The notes: a model not told the origin generated them from the letters alone. Shown: positions 1-9,173, numbered from the stretch's first letter. The stretch is DNA of 64,000 nt from Virgibacillus salexigens (GCF_014905415.1 NZ_BNEO01000005.1:210810-274809), one strand, 5' to 3'. A program made the numbers and translations.

Positions 1-2015
1 TCCGCAGTTACTGGGGAAGATGAAATAATTAATGTAATTGAAAAGCTAGGGTATCATGCACAGTTAAAGACCGAAAACTAACAAAAACAATCGAAAAAAG
101 AAGAACAGTTAAAGCGAATGAGAAGGAAGTTGGTTGCTGCAGTGTTTTATCTATGCCACTATTAATAACTATGTTTGACCATTTATTTGGTCTACAATTG
201 CCGGGCTATCTTTATGAATCCTTGGTTTTAAATTTGTCTTAGCTACACCCGTTCAATTTTTGATTGGCTGCCAATTTTATATTGGAGCTTATAAGAACCT
301 GCGGAATTATTCAGCAAATATGGATGTGTTGGTAGCTCTAGGTACAAGTGCAGCTTATTTTTATAGGTTGTATGAATCGTTAAAAACCATTGGGGATCCA
401 ACTTATATGCCACATCTTTATTTTGAAACGAGTGCTATTCTAATCACGTTAATATTATTTGGTAAATATTTGGAAACAAAAGCGAAGAATAGAACAACGC
501 TGGCAATTTCCAAATTATTGAACTTACAAGCGAAGCAGGCAAGAGTCGTCTGACACGGCGAAGAGTTAATGGTTCCACTTGATGAAGTTGTTCGTGGAAA
601 TCGATTAATTGTGAAACCTGGTGAAAAAATACCCGTAGATGGTGTTGTTCGAAAAGGTCTTACCTCCGTAGATGAGTCGATGCTTACAGGAGAGTCCATT
701 CCTGTGGAAAAACAAACGAGAGCAGCGGTTATCGGTGCTACGTTGAATAAAAATGGCACGATCGAAATAGAAGCAACCAAAGTTGGCAAAGAAACAGCAT
801 TGGCATCGATTGTCAAAGCTGTTGAAGATGCACAGGGTTCTAAAGCACCGATACAGCGGTTAGCAGTGATATCAGGTTATTTTGTTCCGATTGTTGTTGG
901 AATCTCTTTCCTTACGTTCATGACATGGATGATTTTGGTTACTCCTGGTAATTTAGAGTCTGCTCTACTAGCTTCCATTGGTGTATTAGTTATTGCGTGT
1001 CCTTGTGCACTTGGGTTAGCTACTCCAACATCAATAATGGTAGGTACAGGAAAAGCTGCCGAGCACGGTATATTGTTTAAGGATGGAGAACATTTAGAGA
1101 GGACCTACAAGGTAGAAGCCATTATCTTTGATAAACTGGTACGATCACAAAAGGGAAACCTGTAGTGACTGATTTTACTGGAGATAACAAGACATTACAA
1201 CTTGTTGCAAGTGCCAAAAAGGTTCCGAACATCCTTTGGCAGAGGCAATAGTATCCTATGCTGCGGAGAAAGGGCTAAATCTAACTGCTAGCGAAGCCTT
1301 CCAAGCAATACCAGGCAAAGGTATTGAAGCAAAAATTAATGGAAAAAATGTTACTGTCGGCACAAGGTCATTAATGAAACAGCGTTCTGTTAACTATCAA
1401 ACAGTAGAGGAAGAAGTTCAACGATTTGAGGCTGATGGGAAGACGGCCATGCTGATCGCAATTGATTATGACTTGAAAGGAGTTATTGCTGTTGCAGATA
1501 CAATAAAAGATACTACAATAGAAGCAATTGAACAACTTCAATCTCAAGACTTGGAAGTAATTATGCTCACAGGAGATAATGAAAGAACAGCTGAGGCGAT
1601 CGCGAAACAAGTTGGAATTAGCCAAGTGATTGCAAAGGTTCTTCCAAAGCAGAAAGCAGAAAAAGTAAAAATGGTGCAACAACAAGGTAAGCAAGTACCA
1701 ATGGTTGGTGACGGAATTAATTAGCAGTAGCCGATATTGGTATTGCCATTGGACAGGGACAGAAGTTGCTATAGAAGCAGCAGATGTAACGATCTTGGGT
1801 GGCGAGTTGCTTTTAATACCAATGGCGATCAAAACAAGTCAAGCAACGATAAAAAATATCCGGCAAATTTATTCTGGGCTTTTGCCTATAACAGTGCAGG
1901 TATACCAATTGCAGCTCTCGGCTTATTAGCTCCATGGATTGCTGGAGCTGCAATGGCATTTAGTTCCGTCAGTGTTGTCTCCAATTCTTTACGATTAAAA
2001 CGGCTGAAACTATAG
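1..2015 (+). pseudogene. copA: Degraded copper-exporting P1B-type ATPase (CopA remnant, 5' end outside window)
   Basis: The fragments read in order as CopA: the end of a metal-binding domain (1-78), membrane segments, the actuator domain (LTGES near 694), the CPC metal site (ACPCALG near 998), the N-domain and the last two helices. No frame runs through. I see in-frame stops at 79-81 and 551-553, frame changes near 150, 217-245, 1133-1137, 1216-1222, 1751 and 1868, and loss of the APA part of GDGINDAPA at 1721-1724. The change at 1133 lies inside the DKTGT phosphorylation motif, so no active pump can be made. Several lesions look like one base lost from an A or G run. The intact gene would export Cu(I) and form an operon with copZ. 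Decay is the simplest reading, but clustered assembly error in this 2 kb is an alternative. Confidence 0.9.
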
Positions 2016-2075
2016 CAGAAATAAGGTTTAAATGGATATATTTTCGTGGAAAGCAATAATTGAAAGGAGATATAA

Positions 2076-2285
2076 ATGATGCAAACAACATTAGATGTAA
2101 GAGGAATGAGCTGTGGCCACTGTGAGCAAGCAGTGAAAGGTGCACTTGAAGCATTGAATGGTGTTACGGGAGTAGAAGTTCATCTGAATACTGGAAAAGT
2201 AGATGTAACCTATGATGAAGCACAGGTGAATATTCAGACTATGCGTGAAGCGGTGGAAGAACAAGGATATAATGTCGTAATTTAA
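2076..2285 (+). CDS. copZ: Copper chaperone CopZ
   Basis: A 69-residue heavy-metal-associated (HMA) domain with the Cu(I)-binding motif MSCGHC (Cys13 and Cys16) near the start and the usual ferredoxin-like length. In the family it carries Cu(I) in the cytoplasm to CopA and to the CsoR repressor. The ribosome binding site AAAGGAGA at 2063-2070 serves ATG 2076; ATG 2079 is equally possible. It lies 60 bases after the ruined copA and was probably its operon partner. The open frame is fully intact, so it has either kept a buffering or regulatory role or has not yet had time to decay. Confidence 0.93.
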   Translation: MMQTTLDVRGMSCGHCEQAVKGALEALNGVTGVEVHLNTGKVDVTYDEAQVNIQTMREAVEEQGYNVVI

Positions 2286-2556
2286 CGGATGTCTGACAAA
2301 TAGGTGGAATCGCCTAAAAAAATAATCCAAAATATGAATTATCAAATTATTTTCATAGGAATTATAGAGCAATTGCGAAAAAATGTTGCGAATATCCGCT
2401 TATGCACTTGCATTTTATTAAAGAACAAGGTAAAGTTAAAAGTGCAAAAGGAAATTGAAGTTTGAATAATACTTTACGATCTCTTTATCAAAGTGAGTGT
2501 AAAAGTATTTATGATTCAATTACTTTGCACGATATTTGTATAAGGAGGTCATTTTA

Positions 2557-2754
2557 ATGACTGGTAAAGTAAAATGGTTTAATGCTGAAAAAGGCTTCGG
2601 TTTCATCGAGCGTGAAGACGGAGACGACGTATTCGTACACTTCTCAGCTATCCAAGCTGAAGGTTTCAAAACACTTGAAGAAGGTCAAGATGTTGAATTT
2701 GAAATCGTAGAAGGTAACCGCGGGCCACAGGCTGCAAACGTTACTCGTCTATAA
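2557..2754 (+). CDS. Cold-shock protein (CspA/CspB family)
   Basis: A 65-residue protein that is a single cold-shock domain. RNP1 (KGFGFIE) and RNP2 (VFVHF) are both intact. It binds single-stranded RNA and DNA and acts as an RNA chaperone in the cytoplasm. TAAGGAGGT at 2541-2549 fixes ATG 2557. Codon use is markedly optimised (GTA, CGT, GAA, TTC), as in highly expressed genes. About 270 bases separate it from copZ, enough for the long 5' leader typical of csp genes, and a strong terminator follows directly, so it is probably monocistronic. Confidence 0.95.
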   Translation: MTGKVKWFNAEKGFGFIEREDGDDVFVHFSAIQAEGFKTLEEGQDVEFEIVEGNRGPQAANVTRL

Positions 2755-2763
2755 TAGATATAG

Positions 2764-2801
2764 AAAAAAGGCTTATCTCTTTTGAGATAAGCCTTTTTTT
2801 A
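2764..2801. terminator. Rho-independent terminator after the csp gene
   Basis: A 12-bp-plus stem (AAGGCTTATCTC with GAGATAAGCC) has A-rich and T-rich flanks, so it can work in both directions. It closes the cold-shock gene. Confidence 0.9.
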
Positions 2802-2869
2802 TACATTAGAAAAGGATAGAATTTAACTATATTACAAATCGAAATCTTTGTTATATAAGGAGGAAACTC

Positions 2870-3556
2870 ATGACAAGCTTTGATTGGAATAAAGAGGCTA
2901 CTGAACAATGGGACAAACGAGCAGCGTTTTGGAATGAACGAAGTCAGAATATGTGGGAAAATGGGAGTAGGAGCGAGATTATCCCATTTATTAATAACTA
3001 CTTTCAAACAGGAGGCTATGTTCTGGATATTGGCTGTGGTGATGGATATGGAACATATAAGCTTTATGAGCAGAAGTACCAAGCAGTGGGCCTTGATATA
3101 TCAGCCAATATGATTAACTATGCAAGAGCAGAGCATCCAAGCAGTATTGAATTCTTACAAGGAAATGTAAATCAGCTTCCTTTCAAAAAGGAAACATTTG
3201 ATGGTGTGATGGCAATAAATAGTTTAGAGTGGACGGAGAATCCTAAACATGCAATAAAAGAAATAAAGCGAGTAGTAAAGCAGGGTGGTTGGCTTTGTAT
3301 TGGTATTCTTGGTCCGACTGCCGGTCCGAGAATAAATAGTTATCCACGTTTACATATGGAAAAAGCTATATGTAATACGATGATGCCATGGGAATTTGAA
3401 AAACTATGTGAGGAGATGAATCTTTCCTGTACGGATGGATTTGGAGTATATAAACAAGGCGTAACAAAAGAAAATTATGCTCACTTAACGACAGAACTAA
3501 AACAAGCACTATCCTTTTCTTGGATATTTATGTTAAAAAAGGCGGGGGAATCATGA
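2870..3556 (+). CDS. Class I SAM-dependent methyltransferase
   Basis: A 228-residue protein with a Methyltransf_11-type Rossmann fold. Motif I is VLDIGCGDG (residues 51-59), an acidic residue ends the second strand (GLDIS), and motif IV is FDGVMAINSLEW. The substrate cannot be told from sequence; the tryptophan-rich N-terminus and short C-terminus fit small-molecule methyltransferases. AAGGAGG precedes ATG 2870. The stop codon overlaps the start of the next gene by four bases (ATGA), so the two are translationally coupled. Confidence 0.85.
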   Translation: MTSFDWNKEATEQWDKRAAFWNERSQNMWENGSRSEIIPFINNYFQTGGYVLDIGCGDGYGTYKLYEQKYQAVGLDISANMINYARAEHPSSIEFLQGNVNQLPFKKETFDGVMAINSLEWTENPKHAIKEIKRVVKQGGWLCIGILGPTAGPRINSYPRLHMEKAICNTMMPWEFEKLCEEMNLSCTDGFGVYKQGVTKENYAHLTTELKQALSFSWIFMLKKAGES

Positions 3557-3867
3557 ACGAAAAAGCAAAAGAGCAGCAAATCATAGATAATTATCAACAA
3601 GAAGAAAAAATGATGATTCTTGTGTTCACCCAATGGTGCAAGAATAATAACTTAGACCCGGAAGCTTTGTATAATCAAGCGTATCCTAATCAGACAGGTA
3701 CAAATCAAGCGTTAGTTGAAGCTATCAATTCAACTGTTTCAAGGGAAGAGTCAGAAATGATTCCAACGGAAACGGTATTACAAGTGCTACAATTATTTGG
3801 TAATGATGAATTAGGTTTTATCGTCCAACAAGCAGCAGAGGAAATCAAACACAAGGGGCAACAATAG
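3553..3867 (+). CDS. Uncharacterised 104-residue protein coupled to the methyltransferase
   Basis: I do not recognise this family. It is a soluble, acidic, probably all-helical protein of 104 residues without cysteine pairs or membrane segments; a QWCKNNNLDPEAL segment and a glutamine-rich tail (EEIKHKGQQ) stand out. The start is ATG 3553, which overlaps the methyltransferase stop and is preceded by GGGGGAA. The coupling suggests a partner or substrate-related role, but nothing else supports that. Confidence 0.75.
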   Translation: MNEKAKEQQIIDNYQQEEKMMILVFTQWCKNNNLDPEALYNQAYPNQTGTNQALVEAINSTVSREESEMIPTETVLQVLQLFGNDELGFIVQQAAEEIKHKGQQ

Positions 3868-3884
3868 CATAATTGTTACCCCTT
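3853..3884. terminator. Hairpin between converging genes
   Basis: AAGGGGCAACAAT pairs with ATTGTTACCCCTT with one mismatch and contains the stop codon of the preceding gene. The T run is weak, so termination is likely but not certain. Confidence 0.6.
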
Positions 3885-3901
3885 CTCTCAGCATTTTTGT
3901 T

Positions 3902-4774
3902 TTAAGCAAATAGTTTCATTAACGCTTGTGTTCCACTATCAGCTTCACCCTTTTCCTCAAGTTCCTGATATAACTTTAGTGAAAGCGATAATCCGTGTGT
4001 GGATAGACCAAGTTCTTCCGCAGACTCAAGCGCAATTCTCATATCTTTGATAAAATGCTTCACATAGAACCCTGGTGCAAAATCACCAGCAATCATTCGT
4101 GGTGCTAGGTTGGATAATGACCAACTACCTGCAGCACCAGTTGTAATACTATCCAAAACGCGGCTTGGATCGAGTCCAGCTTTTTTTGCATAAGCAATTG
4201 CTTCACAAACACCAATCATATTGGAAGCAATGGTAATTTGATTTGCGAGTTTTGTGTGTTGGCCTGCCCCCGCTTCTCCCTGAAGCATGATATTTTCTCC
4301 CATAATCTGAAAAAGCTCTTTAACATCCTGAAATGCTTGCTCTTCTCCGCCAACCATAATTGCTAACTTTCCGTTTCTGGCACCTAAATCACCACCAGAT
4401 ACAGGTGCATCTAAGGCATAACAATTTTTTTGTTTTGCCTGATTTGCAATATCTATTGCTAATTGTGGTTTTGAAGTAGTCATATCAATTAAAAACGAAC
4501 CAGGAGACACATGATTCAATATGCCATTTTCGCCAAAATAGATTTCTTCTACGTCTGAAGGGTATCCAACCATGGTAATTATTACATGACATGATTTGGA
4601 TAAGGCTGTTGGGGACGAATACCATGTTGCGCCTTCGGCCAGTAATTCTTCCGCTTTCTGTTGAGTTCGAGTATAAATTGATAATTTATATCCTGCTTTC
4701 ATGAGATTACGCGCCATACTTTTGCCCATTACACCAGTTCCGATAAATCCGATATTTGTATCTGTGGTTACCAA
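3902..4774 (-). CDS. NAD(P)-dependent beta-hydroxyacid dehydrogenase (YkwC-like)
   Basis: A 290-residue member of the 3-hydroxyisobutyrate / tartronate semialdehyde dehydrogenase family. The N-terminus has the Rossmann motif GFIGTGVMG (residues 9-17). The substrate-binding signature DAPVSGG is near residue 122, and the catalytic lysine is in GAGQHTKLANQ near residue 175. An all-alpha C-terminal domain completes the usual length. It closely resembles Bacillus YkwC, whose substrate is unknown. Translation probably starts at TTG 4774, eight bases after GGAG. It stands alone between oppositely oriented neighbours. Confidence 0.88.
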   Translation of the reverse strand: MVTTDTNIGFIGTGVMGKSMARNLMKAGYKLSIYTRTQQKAEELLAEGATWYSSPTALSKSCHVIITMVGYPSDVEEIYFGENGILNHVSPGSFLIDMTTSKPQLAIDIANQAKQKNCYALDAPVSGGDLGARNGKLAIMVGGEEQAFQDVKELFQIMGENIMLQGEAGAGQHTKLANQITIASNMIGVCEAIAYAKKAGLDPSRVLDSITTGAAGSWSLSNLAPRMIAGDFAPGFYVKHFIKDMRIALESAEELGLSTHGLSLSLKLYQELEEKGEADSGTQALMKLFA

Positions 4775-4881
4775 TTTTTTCTCTCCTTTCTTCTCTTTCT
4801 AATTCTTTCGACAAAATAAACAAGTTTTCCTGTATGCTATAGTTAAATTATATTGTAAACATAGTGGGGAGGGTTTTTTAA

Positions 4882-5331
4882 ATGGAATGGGTGGTTAAAA
4901 CATTCAATGAATTAGATGCAGAAGAATTGTATAAAATACTTCAGTTAAGAGTAGATGTGTTCGTCGTGGAGCAACGTTGTGCATATCCAGAATTGGATGG
5001 GTATGATTTTCGATCCATCCATTATTATTTAAAAGATGGTGAAGAAATCGCTGCTTATGCACGATTATTACCTGCGGGTAGTATGTATGAAGAAGCATCA
5101 ATTGGTCGCGTATTGGTAGCGGCTAAATATCGTGGCAATGGTTATGGAAGACAATTATTGGCAAATGTACTACATTATATGAAAAATGAACAAGTGTATA
5201 CCCTAAAAATACAAGCGCAACAATATTTAAAAAAGTTCTATGAATCCTTTCAATTTAGACAAATATCGGAGCCATACCTTGATGATGGGATTTGGCATAT
5301 TGATATGACTTGGGTAAATGATCACAATTGA
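4882..5331 (+). CDS. GNAT acetyltransferase, ElaA family
   Basis: A 149-residue single-domain N-acetyltransferase. The ElaA signature is present: LRVDVFVVEQRCAYPELDG near residues 23-41, then IGRVLV and the acetyl-CoA loop RGNGYGRQLL. The C-terminal half carries QAQQYLKKFYESFQF, the usual last helix-strand. It transfers acetyl from acetyl-CoA to an unknown amine. A ribosome binding site (GGGGAGGG) precedes ATG 4882. It appears monocistronic. Confidence 0.88.
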   Translation: MEWVVKTFNELDAEELYKILQLRVDVFVVEQRCAYPELDGYDFRSIHYYLKDGEEIAAYARLLPAGSMYEEASIGRVLVAAKYRGNGYGRQLLANVLHYMKNEQVYTLKIQAQQYLKKFYESFQFRQISEPYLDDGIWHIDMTWVNDHN

Positions 5332-5502
5332 TGTTGATATAAGAGCTATTATTAAAGCAATACTTTTATGCTTATTCATCACGAAAAGTAAGTAAATTCA
5401 AATGGAAAAAAGTGAAGTATTATTATTCGTATAAATTTGATGGATGATGCAAAAATAATATTGAATTTCAAGAAGAACCAACAAATAAAAAGGATGATAA
5501 AT

Positions 5503-5775
5503 ATGAATAATCGAGGTATGATGACTTCACTACTTGCCATAGGAGCAACGGGAGCAGCAATTTATGGAATTACAAAGGGAGTACAAAATGGAACATTTAA
5601 GAACATGTCCCAAAATTTATCGAATGCAATGAACAATTCAACAGCACAACAAATAACTCAACCCATCCAAAATATGACTAACAATCAAAATGCGCAACAA
5701 CTAACAAACACACTAAGTGGGTTAAATAGTTCACAACAACAAGCGCCTAACAATCATTCGCAAAGCAGCAAATAA
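5503..5775 (+). CDS. Small YrzQ-like (DUF3918-type) protein with low-complexity tail
   Basis: A 90-residue protein. The first 25 residues (MNNRGMMTSLLAIGATGAA) form a short hydrophobic alanine/glycine-rich segment resembling the small Bacillus YrzQ/DUF3918 proteins. The remainder is rich in Asn, Gln, Ser and Thr with repeated QQLTN/QNMTN motifs. ATG 5503 is chosen because AAAAGGATG lies seven bases upstream; a longer frame from 5437 has no good ribosome binding site. The function is unknown and the family assignment is tentative. Confidence 0.6.
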   Translation: MNNRGMMTSLLAIGATGAAIYGITKGVQNGTFKNMSQNLSNAMNNSTAQQITQPIQNMTNNQNAQQLTNTLSGLNSSQQQAPNNHSQSSK

Positions 5776-6147
5776 CTGTTGACTACATGTGAATCATTGT
5801 AACTTTATAAATACTTTTTCTGGTATTGAGCGAGCGATTAGTGAATTACAAACATTTCGTTATTTAAATAAAGCCCCTCGTTTAAGAGGGGCAATTCGCG
5901 TGAGACCTTACATATACTATGTTTATATAGAAAGTGAGTAATCTGAAAGGCTAAGAAAAGCCTTAAATTTATGATGTGTCTTTAGTCATATTTAAATACA
6001 TTGGTAAATATTATCTATAAGGGTTAACCCCATTACCTTGCCCTAGTTCAATTTGCGGTTGTTGTACTAGGGCTATAGTTATGTAATAATTCTTCTTTGG
6101 CTTCTAGACTTAAATAGTAGAGGAGTCCGTCCGGATGAGTTGTTTAC

Positions 6148-6333
6148 ATAAAATAGGTTCTATCATCGCTCTCGTCAAAATCCTTCGCTTTCCGCGAGCA
6201 CGGTTCAGCTTCCTTGCCCCGGCAATCCCTCGTCAGCACACTTTCCTTCGGGATCTTCCGCTCGTACTGTTCCGGTATGAGTCTATGTATGTTGACTGCA
6301 TGTGTATCATCGTTTAACTCATTCCTATTTTAT
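6148..6333. repeat. GC-rich intergenic repeat with 10-bp inverted ends
   Basis: The 186-bp unit begins with ATAAAATAGG and ends with CCTATTTTAT, an exact inverted pair. Its interior is GC-rich compared with its flanks and contains CCGCGAGCACGGTTCAGCT at 6192-6210. A related core is found in the opposite orientation at 24549-24568. It has no open frame of note. It resembles small non-autonomous repeats common between Bacillaceae operons; no transposase is present. Confidence 0.6.
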
Positions 6334-6596
6334 CGTTTGACTTTTAGGTTACCTATTTTAGTTGTCCCCCGTCCCCTGGGTGTTTTTTTAATAGGCATAC
6401 TCGCAATATAATTTAGGTATCACATATTAAAATGTATATTAAAATATAGAGATGTGAAACAAGCCCTCTTGGAACAAGAGAGGGCTAAAAGAATAACAAT
6501 GTCTAGAAAGGAGTGAAATGTTATAACCATTTTAATATTAATCATATGAAAGGAACGTTTGTTGGTGTAGTTTAAAAGTTTAATTTTAATTAATTT

Positions 6597-6627
6597 ACAT
6601 AAAAGCCCCTTCAATAAGAAGGGGGCG
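6597..6627 (-). terminator. Minus-strand terminator below the UvrA-like remnant
   Basis: On the minus strand GCCCCCTTC, a five-base loop and GAAGGGGC are followed by TTTTA. The position fits the 3' end of the transcript from the remnant at 6681-7138. Confidence 0.6.
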
Positions 6628-6680
6628 GATAGAGAATGAGCTTCATTGTTTGTATGTCGCAATCACGCCATATAATTGTT

Positions 6681-7138
6681 TTAAAAGGAAAGCGAGTTAC
6701 AAAACTCATCAACGATCTGCTTTTTTATTTCTTCTATGGGAAACTGCTGTGGATAAGTAGATATCATCATTGAGCGGCTGATTGTTTTCAAAAGTAGTCA
6801 GCGACGCGAAGGTTATCGGGTAATTCCTCTGTACCAATTATAAATAAGGTTTTAACAGTCAACTTTGCCAGTCTTTCAGCTGCAGGAGGATTTGGCCAAA
6901 TCATTTCAAAAGCATGCCAGTTAAAGGTTCGTTTGATATGATGTCGAAGCATTTGTTCAGTCAGTTCCTTGTGAGGACTAGCCTGGACTTTACTAATCGT
7001 ATCGAAGACGATGGATGACTTCCCTGCTCCGGATACGCCTGTGAATATAGTGATTTTCTTTTTCGGGATTTCAAGGGAAATGTTCTTTAAATTAGTTTCA
7101 TTTACTTCGCTTAAAATGATGTGATTTTGGTCTTGCAT
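6681..7138 (-). pseudogene. Chimeric remnant: UvrA-like ATPase N-terminus joined to alpha/beta-hydrolase C-terminus
   Basis: Residues 1-48 match the start of a UvrA-type ATPase module ([10 protein letters not shown], then Walker [10 protein letters not shown]). After Ser-Lys-Val the similarity switches to the C-terminal part of an alpha/beta hydrolase ([21 protein letters not shown]). The frame stops at 6788, but hydrolase-like coding continues in another frame to a stop at 6681 (PQQFPIEEIKKQIVDEF). The simplest reading is an internal deletion fusing two neighbouring genes, followed by a frameshift. It has a good ribosome binding site (GGAGGTGC) and may still be translated. It is divergent from the WYL regulator, which may once have controlled the lost pair. 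Confidence 0.75.
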
Positions 7139-7276
7139 ACTGCACCTCCTGGGTAGAACGCTTAGTTATATGGAACAGTGGTCTCAATGAATTACCTATA
7201 ATATTACACCCTGTTCTTGACAACTTATGTCATATTTTATTAAATAAACATAATAAATGATAAAAAGGTGAGGTTG

Positions 7277-8245
7277 ATGAGAGGGGATCGACTGGTATCT
7301 ATACTTTTATTATTACAATCACATGGGCAAATGACAGCCAAAGAATTAGCAGAAAAGCTGGAGGTTTCCGAACGAACCATTTATCGAGATATGGATGCTT
7401 TAAGTGGAACCGGTATCCCAGTTTTAGCAGAACGGGGGAAAAACGGCGGCTGGTCATTATTGGAAGATTATCGGACTAATTTAACAGGTTTAAAGGAATC
7501 TGAAATTCGTGCGCTATTTGTACCTCAGTCCACACAATTGCTAGATGACTTGGGATTTGCCCGTACATCCGAAGAAGCTAGGAATAAACTAATCGCTTCG
7601 CTTCCATCTATTTATCGCGAAAACGCTAAAGATGTCTGGAATCGTATTCATGTTGACATGAGCACATGGTTTAAGCGGAGAGAAAAAATAATGTCCTTCG
7701 AAGTTCTTAAAAAGGCCATTTGGAACGAATACAAATTAAAGATTGAATATCAGCGTATGGACGGAAATACTAGTGAACGAGTTGTAAAACCACTTGGACT
7801 TGTAGCAAAAGGAAGTCGTTGGTATTTCGTTGCTTCCAAAGAAAATGATGACATCCGAAATTACAGGGCGTCGCGTATATTATCCGCAAAACCTTTGGAA
7901 GAAACATTTGAAAGACCAAAAGATTTCAATCTTGCTCAGTATTGGGAATTATCAACAAAAGCATTTATAGAAAATTTACCTCATTACGAAGTACGAGTGG
8001 AAGTTCTGCCGTCTACCTTGACATGGCTTAAGTTCTCTGGACGATTGGTCCAAAATATGGAGGTTGAAAATATAACGAAGGATGATTGGGTCCCTGTCAA
8101 ACTTTCTTTTGATACCGAAAATGAGGCAAAAGCCTATATACTGGGGTTTGCAGATCAAATAAGGGTGATTGAACCAAAAGAATTACAGGATAAGATTATT
8201 GAAATGGCTGAAAGTGTTGTCGCATTCTATAAACGTGAAGGGTAA
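7277..8245 (+). CDS. WYL-domain DeoR/YafY-type transcriptional regulator
   Basis: A 322-residue regulator. An N-terminal winged helix-turn-helix (residues 3-55, AKELAEKLEVSERTIYRDM) is followed by a WYL ligand-sensing domain around residues 145-215 (VKPLGLVAKGSRWYFVA) and a WCX-type C-terminal extension. The family senses small ligands or nucleotides and usually represses a neighbouring gene. ATG 7277 follows AAGGTGAGG; GTG 7268 would start inside that site. It diverges from the chimeric remnant, so its original target may have been lost. Confidence 0.88.
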   Translation: MRGDRLVSILLLLQSHGQMTAKELAEKLEVSERTIYRDMDALSGTGIPVLAERGKNGGWSLLEDYRTNLTGLKESEIRALFVPQSTQLLDDLGFARTSEEARNKLIASLPSIYRENAKDVWNRIHVDMSTWFKRREKIMSFEVLKKAIWNEYKLKIEYQRMDGNTSERVVKPLGLVAKGSRWYFVASKENDDIRNYRASRILSAKPLEETFERPKDFNLAQYWELSTKAFIENLPHYEVRVEVLPSTLTWLKFSGRLVQNMEVENITKDDWVPVKLSFDTENEAKAYILGFADQIRVIEPKELQDKIIEMAESVVAFYKREG

Positions 8246-8443
8246 TAGTAAGAAAAATGATCAACATGGATGTATTTTCTTCTCGCTTTAATTTTTTACA
8301 TGTATCTTGAAGCGCCTTAATAAAGGGATTTATATATAACCTTTGGCATTCCTGCATCCATAATGTATCAACTAAAAATGGAAATAAATTCTAAATAACC
8401 GATTTCGGATTGACATGATTTGGGAGCAAAAATAGAGAATGTC

Positions 8444-8499
8444 GTCGTCCTCTTTTGTGCATAGTATAGATACATATTCACTCAAAAAGAGAGGACGAT
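8444..8499 (+). promoter_or_regulatory. Leader hairpin covering the yteA-like ribosome binding site
   Basis: TCGTCCTCTTTT (8445-8456) can pair with AAGAGAGGACGA (8487-8498) to form a stem of about 13 bp with G-U pairs. The 3' arm contains the GAGAGG ribosome binding site for ATG 8505. When folded the site would be hidden, which suggests translational control or a temperature-sensitive switch. No U run follows, so it is not a terminator. Confidence 0.5.
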
Positions 8500-8504
8500 C
8501 TTCC

Positions 8505-9173
8505 ATGATTACGAACCAACAATTAGCGGCATGTAAGGAAGTCTTATTAAATCGGCAATCTGAGTTGATTAATCAAGTTCAGGATCACTTAGGGCTTACG
8601 CTTGAAACGGCACAGGAATCAATTGGGGAACTTTCCAATTATGATAATCATCCTGGAGATACAGGGTCTGAATTATTTGAGAGGTCAAAGGATCTAGCTC
8701 TTAATGAGCATGCTGAAAGGGAATTAGAAGAAATTAATGAAGCATTACATGCTATTGAAGATGGCACATATGGTATATGTACGAAATGTGGGGGAGATAT
8801 TCCGTATGAAAGGCTAGCTGCTGTTCCTACTGCTGATCGTTGTGTGGAACATGCGAATCATAATGCATTTACGCAGCATCGTACCATTGAAGAGCAAGTT
8901 TTTAGCCCAAATATAAATCCTGATGAAAGATCTGATGATTCACAGGTTGAATATGATGCAGAAGATGCTTGGCAAGAAGTGAGTGTCTATGGAACTTCTG
9001 AAACTCCATCTGACTTCTATGGTGAGAAAGAAGACTATGATGAAATGTATCCAAATAGTGATGGAGCACCAGGAGCAGTAGAAAGTGTAGAAGAATTTTT
9101 AGCTGCTGATATTAATGGAGAATATACACATCCGGCTGCTAATCATAATAAATATGAAGAGAATTTGGACTAA
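8505..9173 (+). CDS. YteA-family TraR/DksA-type protein
   Basis: A 222-residue acidic protein. Residues 1-110 form the coiled-coil plus DksA/TraR-like region (NHPGDTGSELFERSKD, EINEALHAIEDGTYGICTKCG). The zinc finger is degenerate: CTKC is present but the second pair is reduced to DRCVEH. The C-terminal half is an acidic tail. This layout is that of the sporulation-associated YteA family, which I know only as poorly characterised. ATG 8505 is selected by GAGAGG at 8489-8494, which lies inside a hairpin; an upstream extension to 8439 lacks a site. Confidence 0.82.
   Translation: MITNQQLAACKEVLLNRQSELINQVQDHLGLTLETAQESIGELSNYDNHPGDTGSELFERSKDLALNEHAERELEEINEALHAIEDGTYGICTKCGGDIPYERLAAVPTADRCVEHANHNAFTQHRTIEEQVFSPNINPDERSDDSQVEYDAEDAWQEVSVYGTSETPSDFYGEKEDYDEMYPNSDGAPGAVESVEEFLAADINGEYTHPAANHNKYEENLD

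Larger units (their letters stand above)
5776..6680. other. Gene-poor 0.9 kb region with several hairpins and one repeat
   Basis: I find no convincing coding region on either strand. It holds GC-rich hairpins at 5873-5892, 6472-6490 and 6605-6626, a CCCTAG/CTAGGG hairpin near 6041-6074, and the palindromic repeat at 6148-6333. The hairpins at 6472 and 6605 face the minus-strand remnant and could be its terminators. The region looks like debris around a decayed locus. Confidence 0.6.

Noticed and set aside
418..816. 132-residue minus-strand open frame over copA
   Set aside because: Shadow of the copA actuator region, without a ribosome binding site or recognisable domain.
5873..5892. Terminator on the plus strand after the YrzQ-like gene
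   Set aside because: The GCCCCTC/GAGGGGC stem lacks a T run on the plus strand and no minus-strand gene needs it.
6135..6411. Open frames inside the 6148-6333 repeat
   Set aside because: Arise from the GC-rich palindrome, have no ribosome binding site and no domain.
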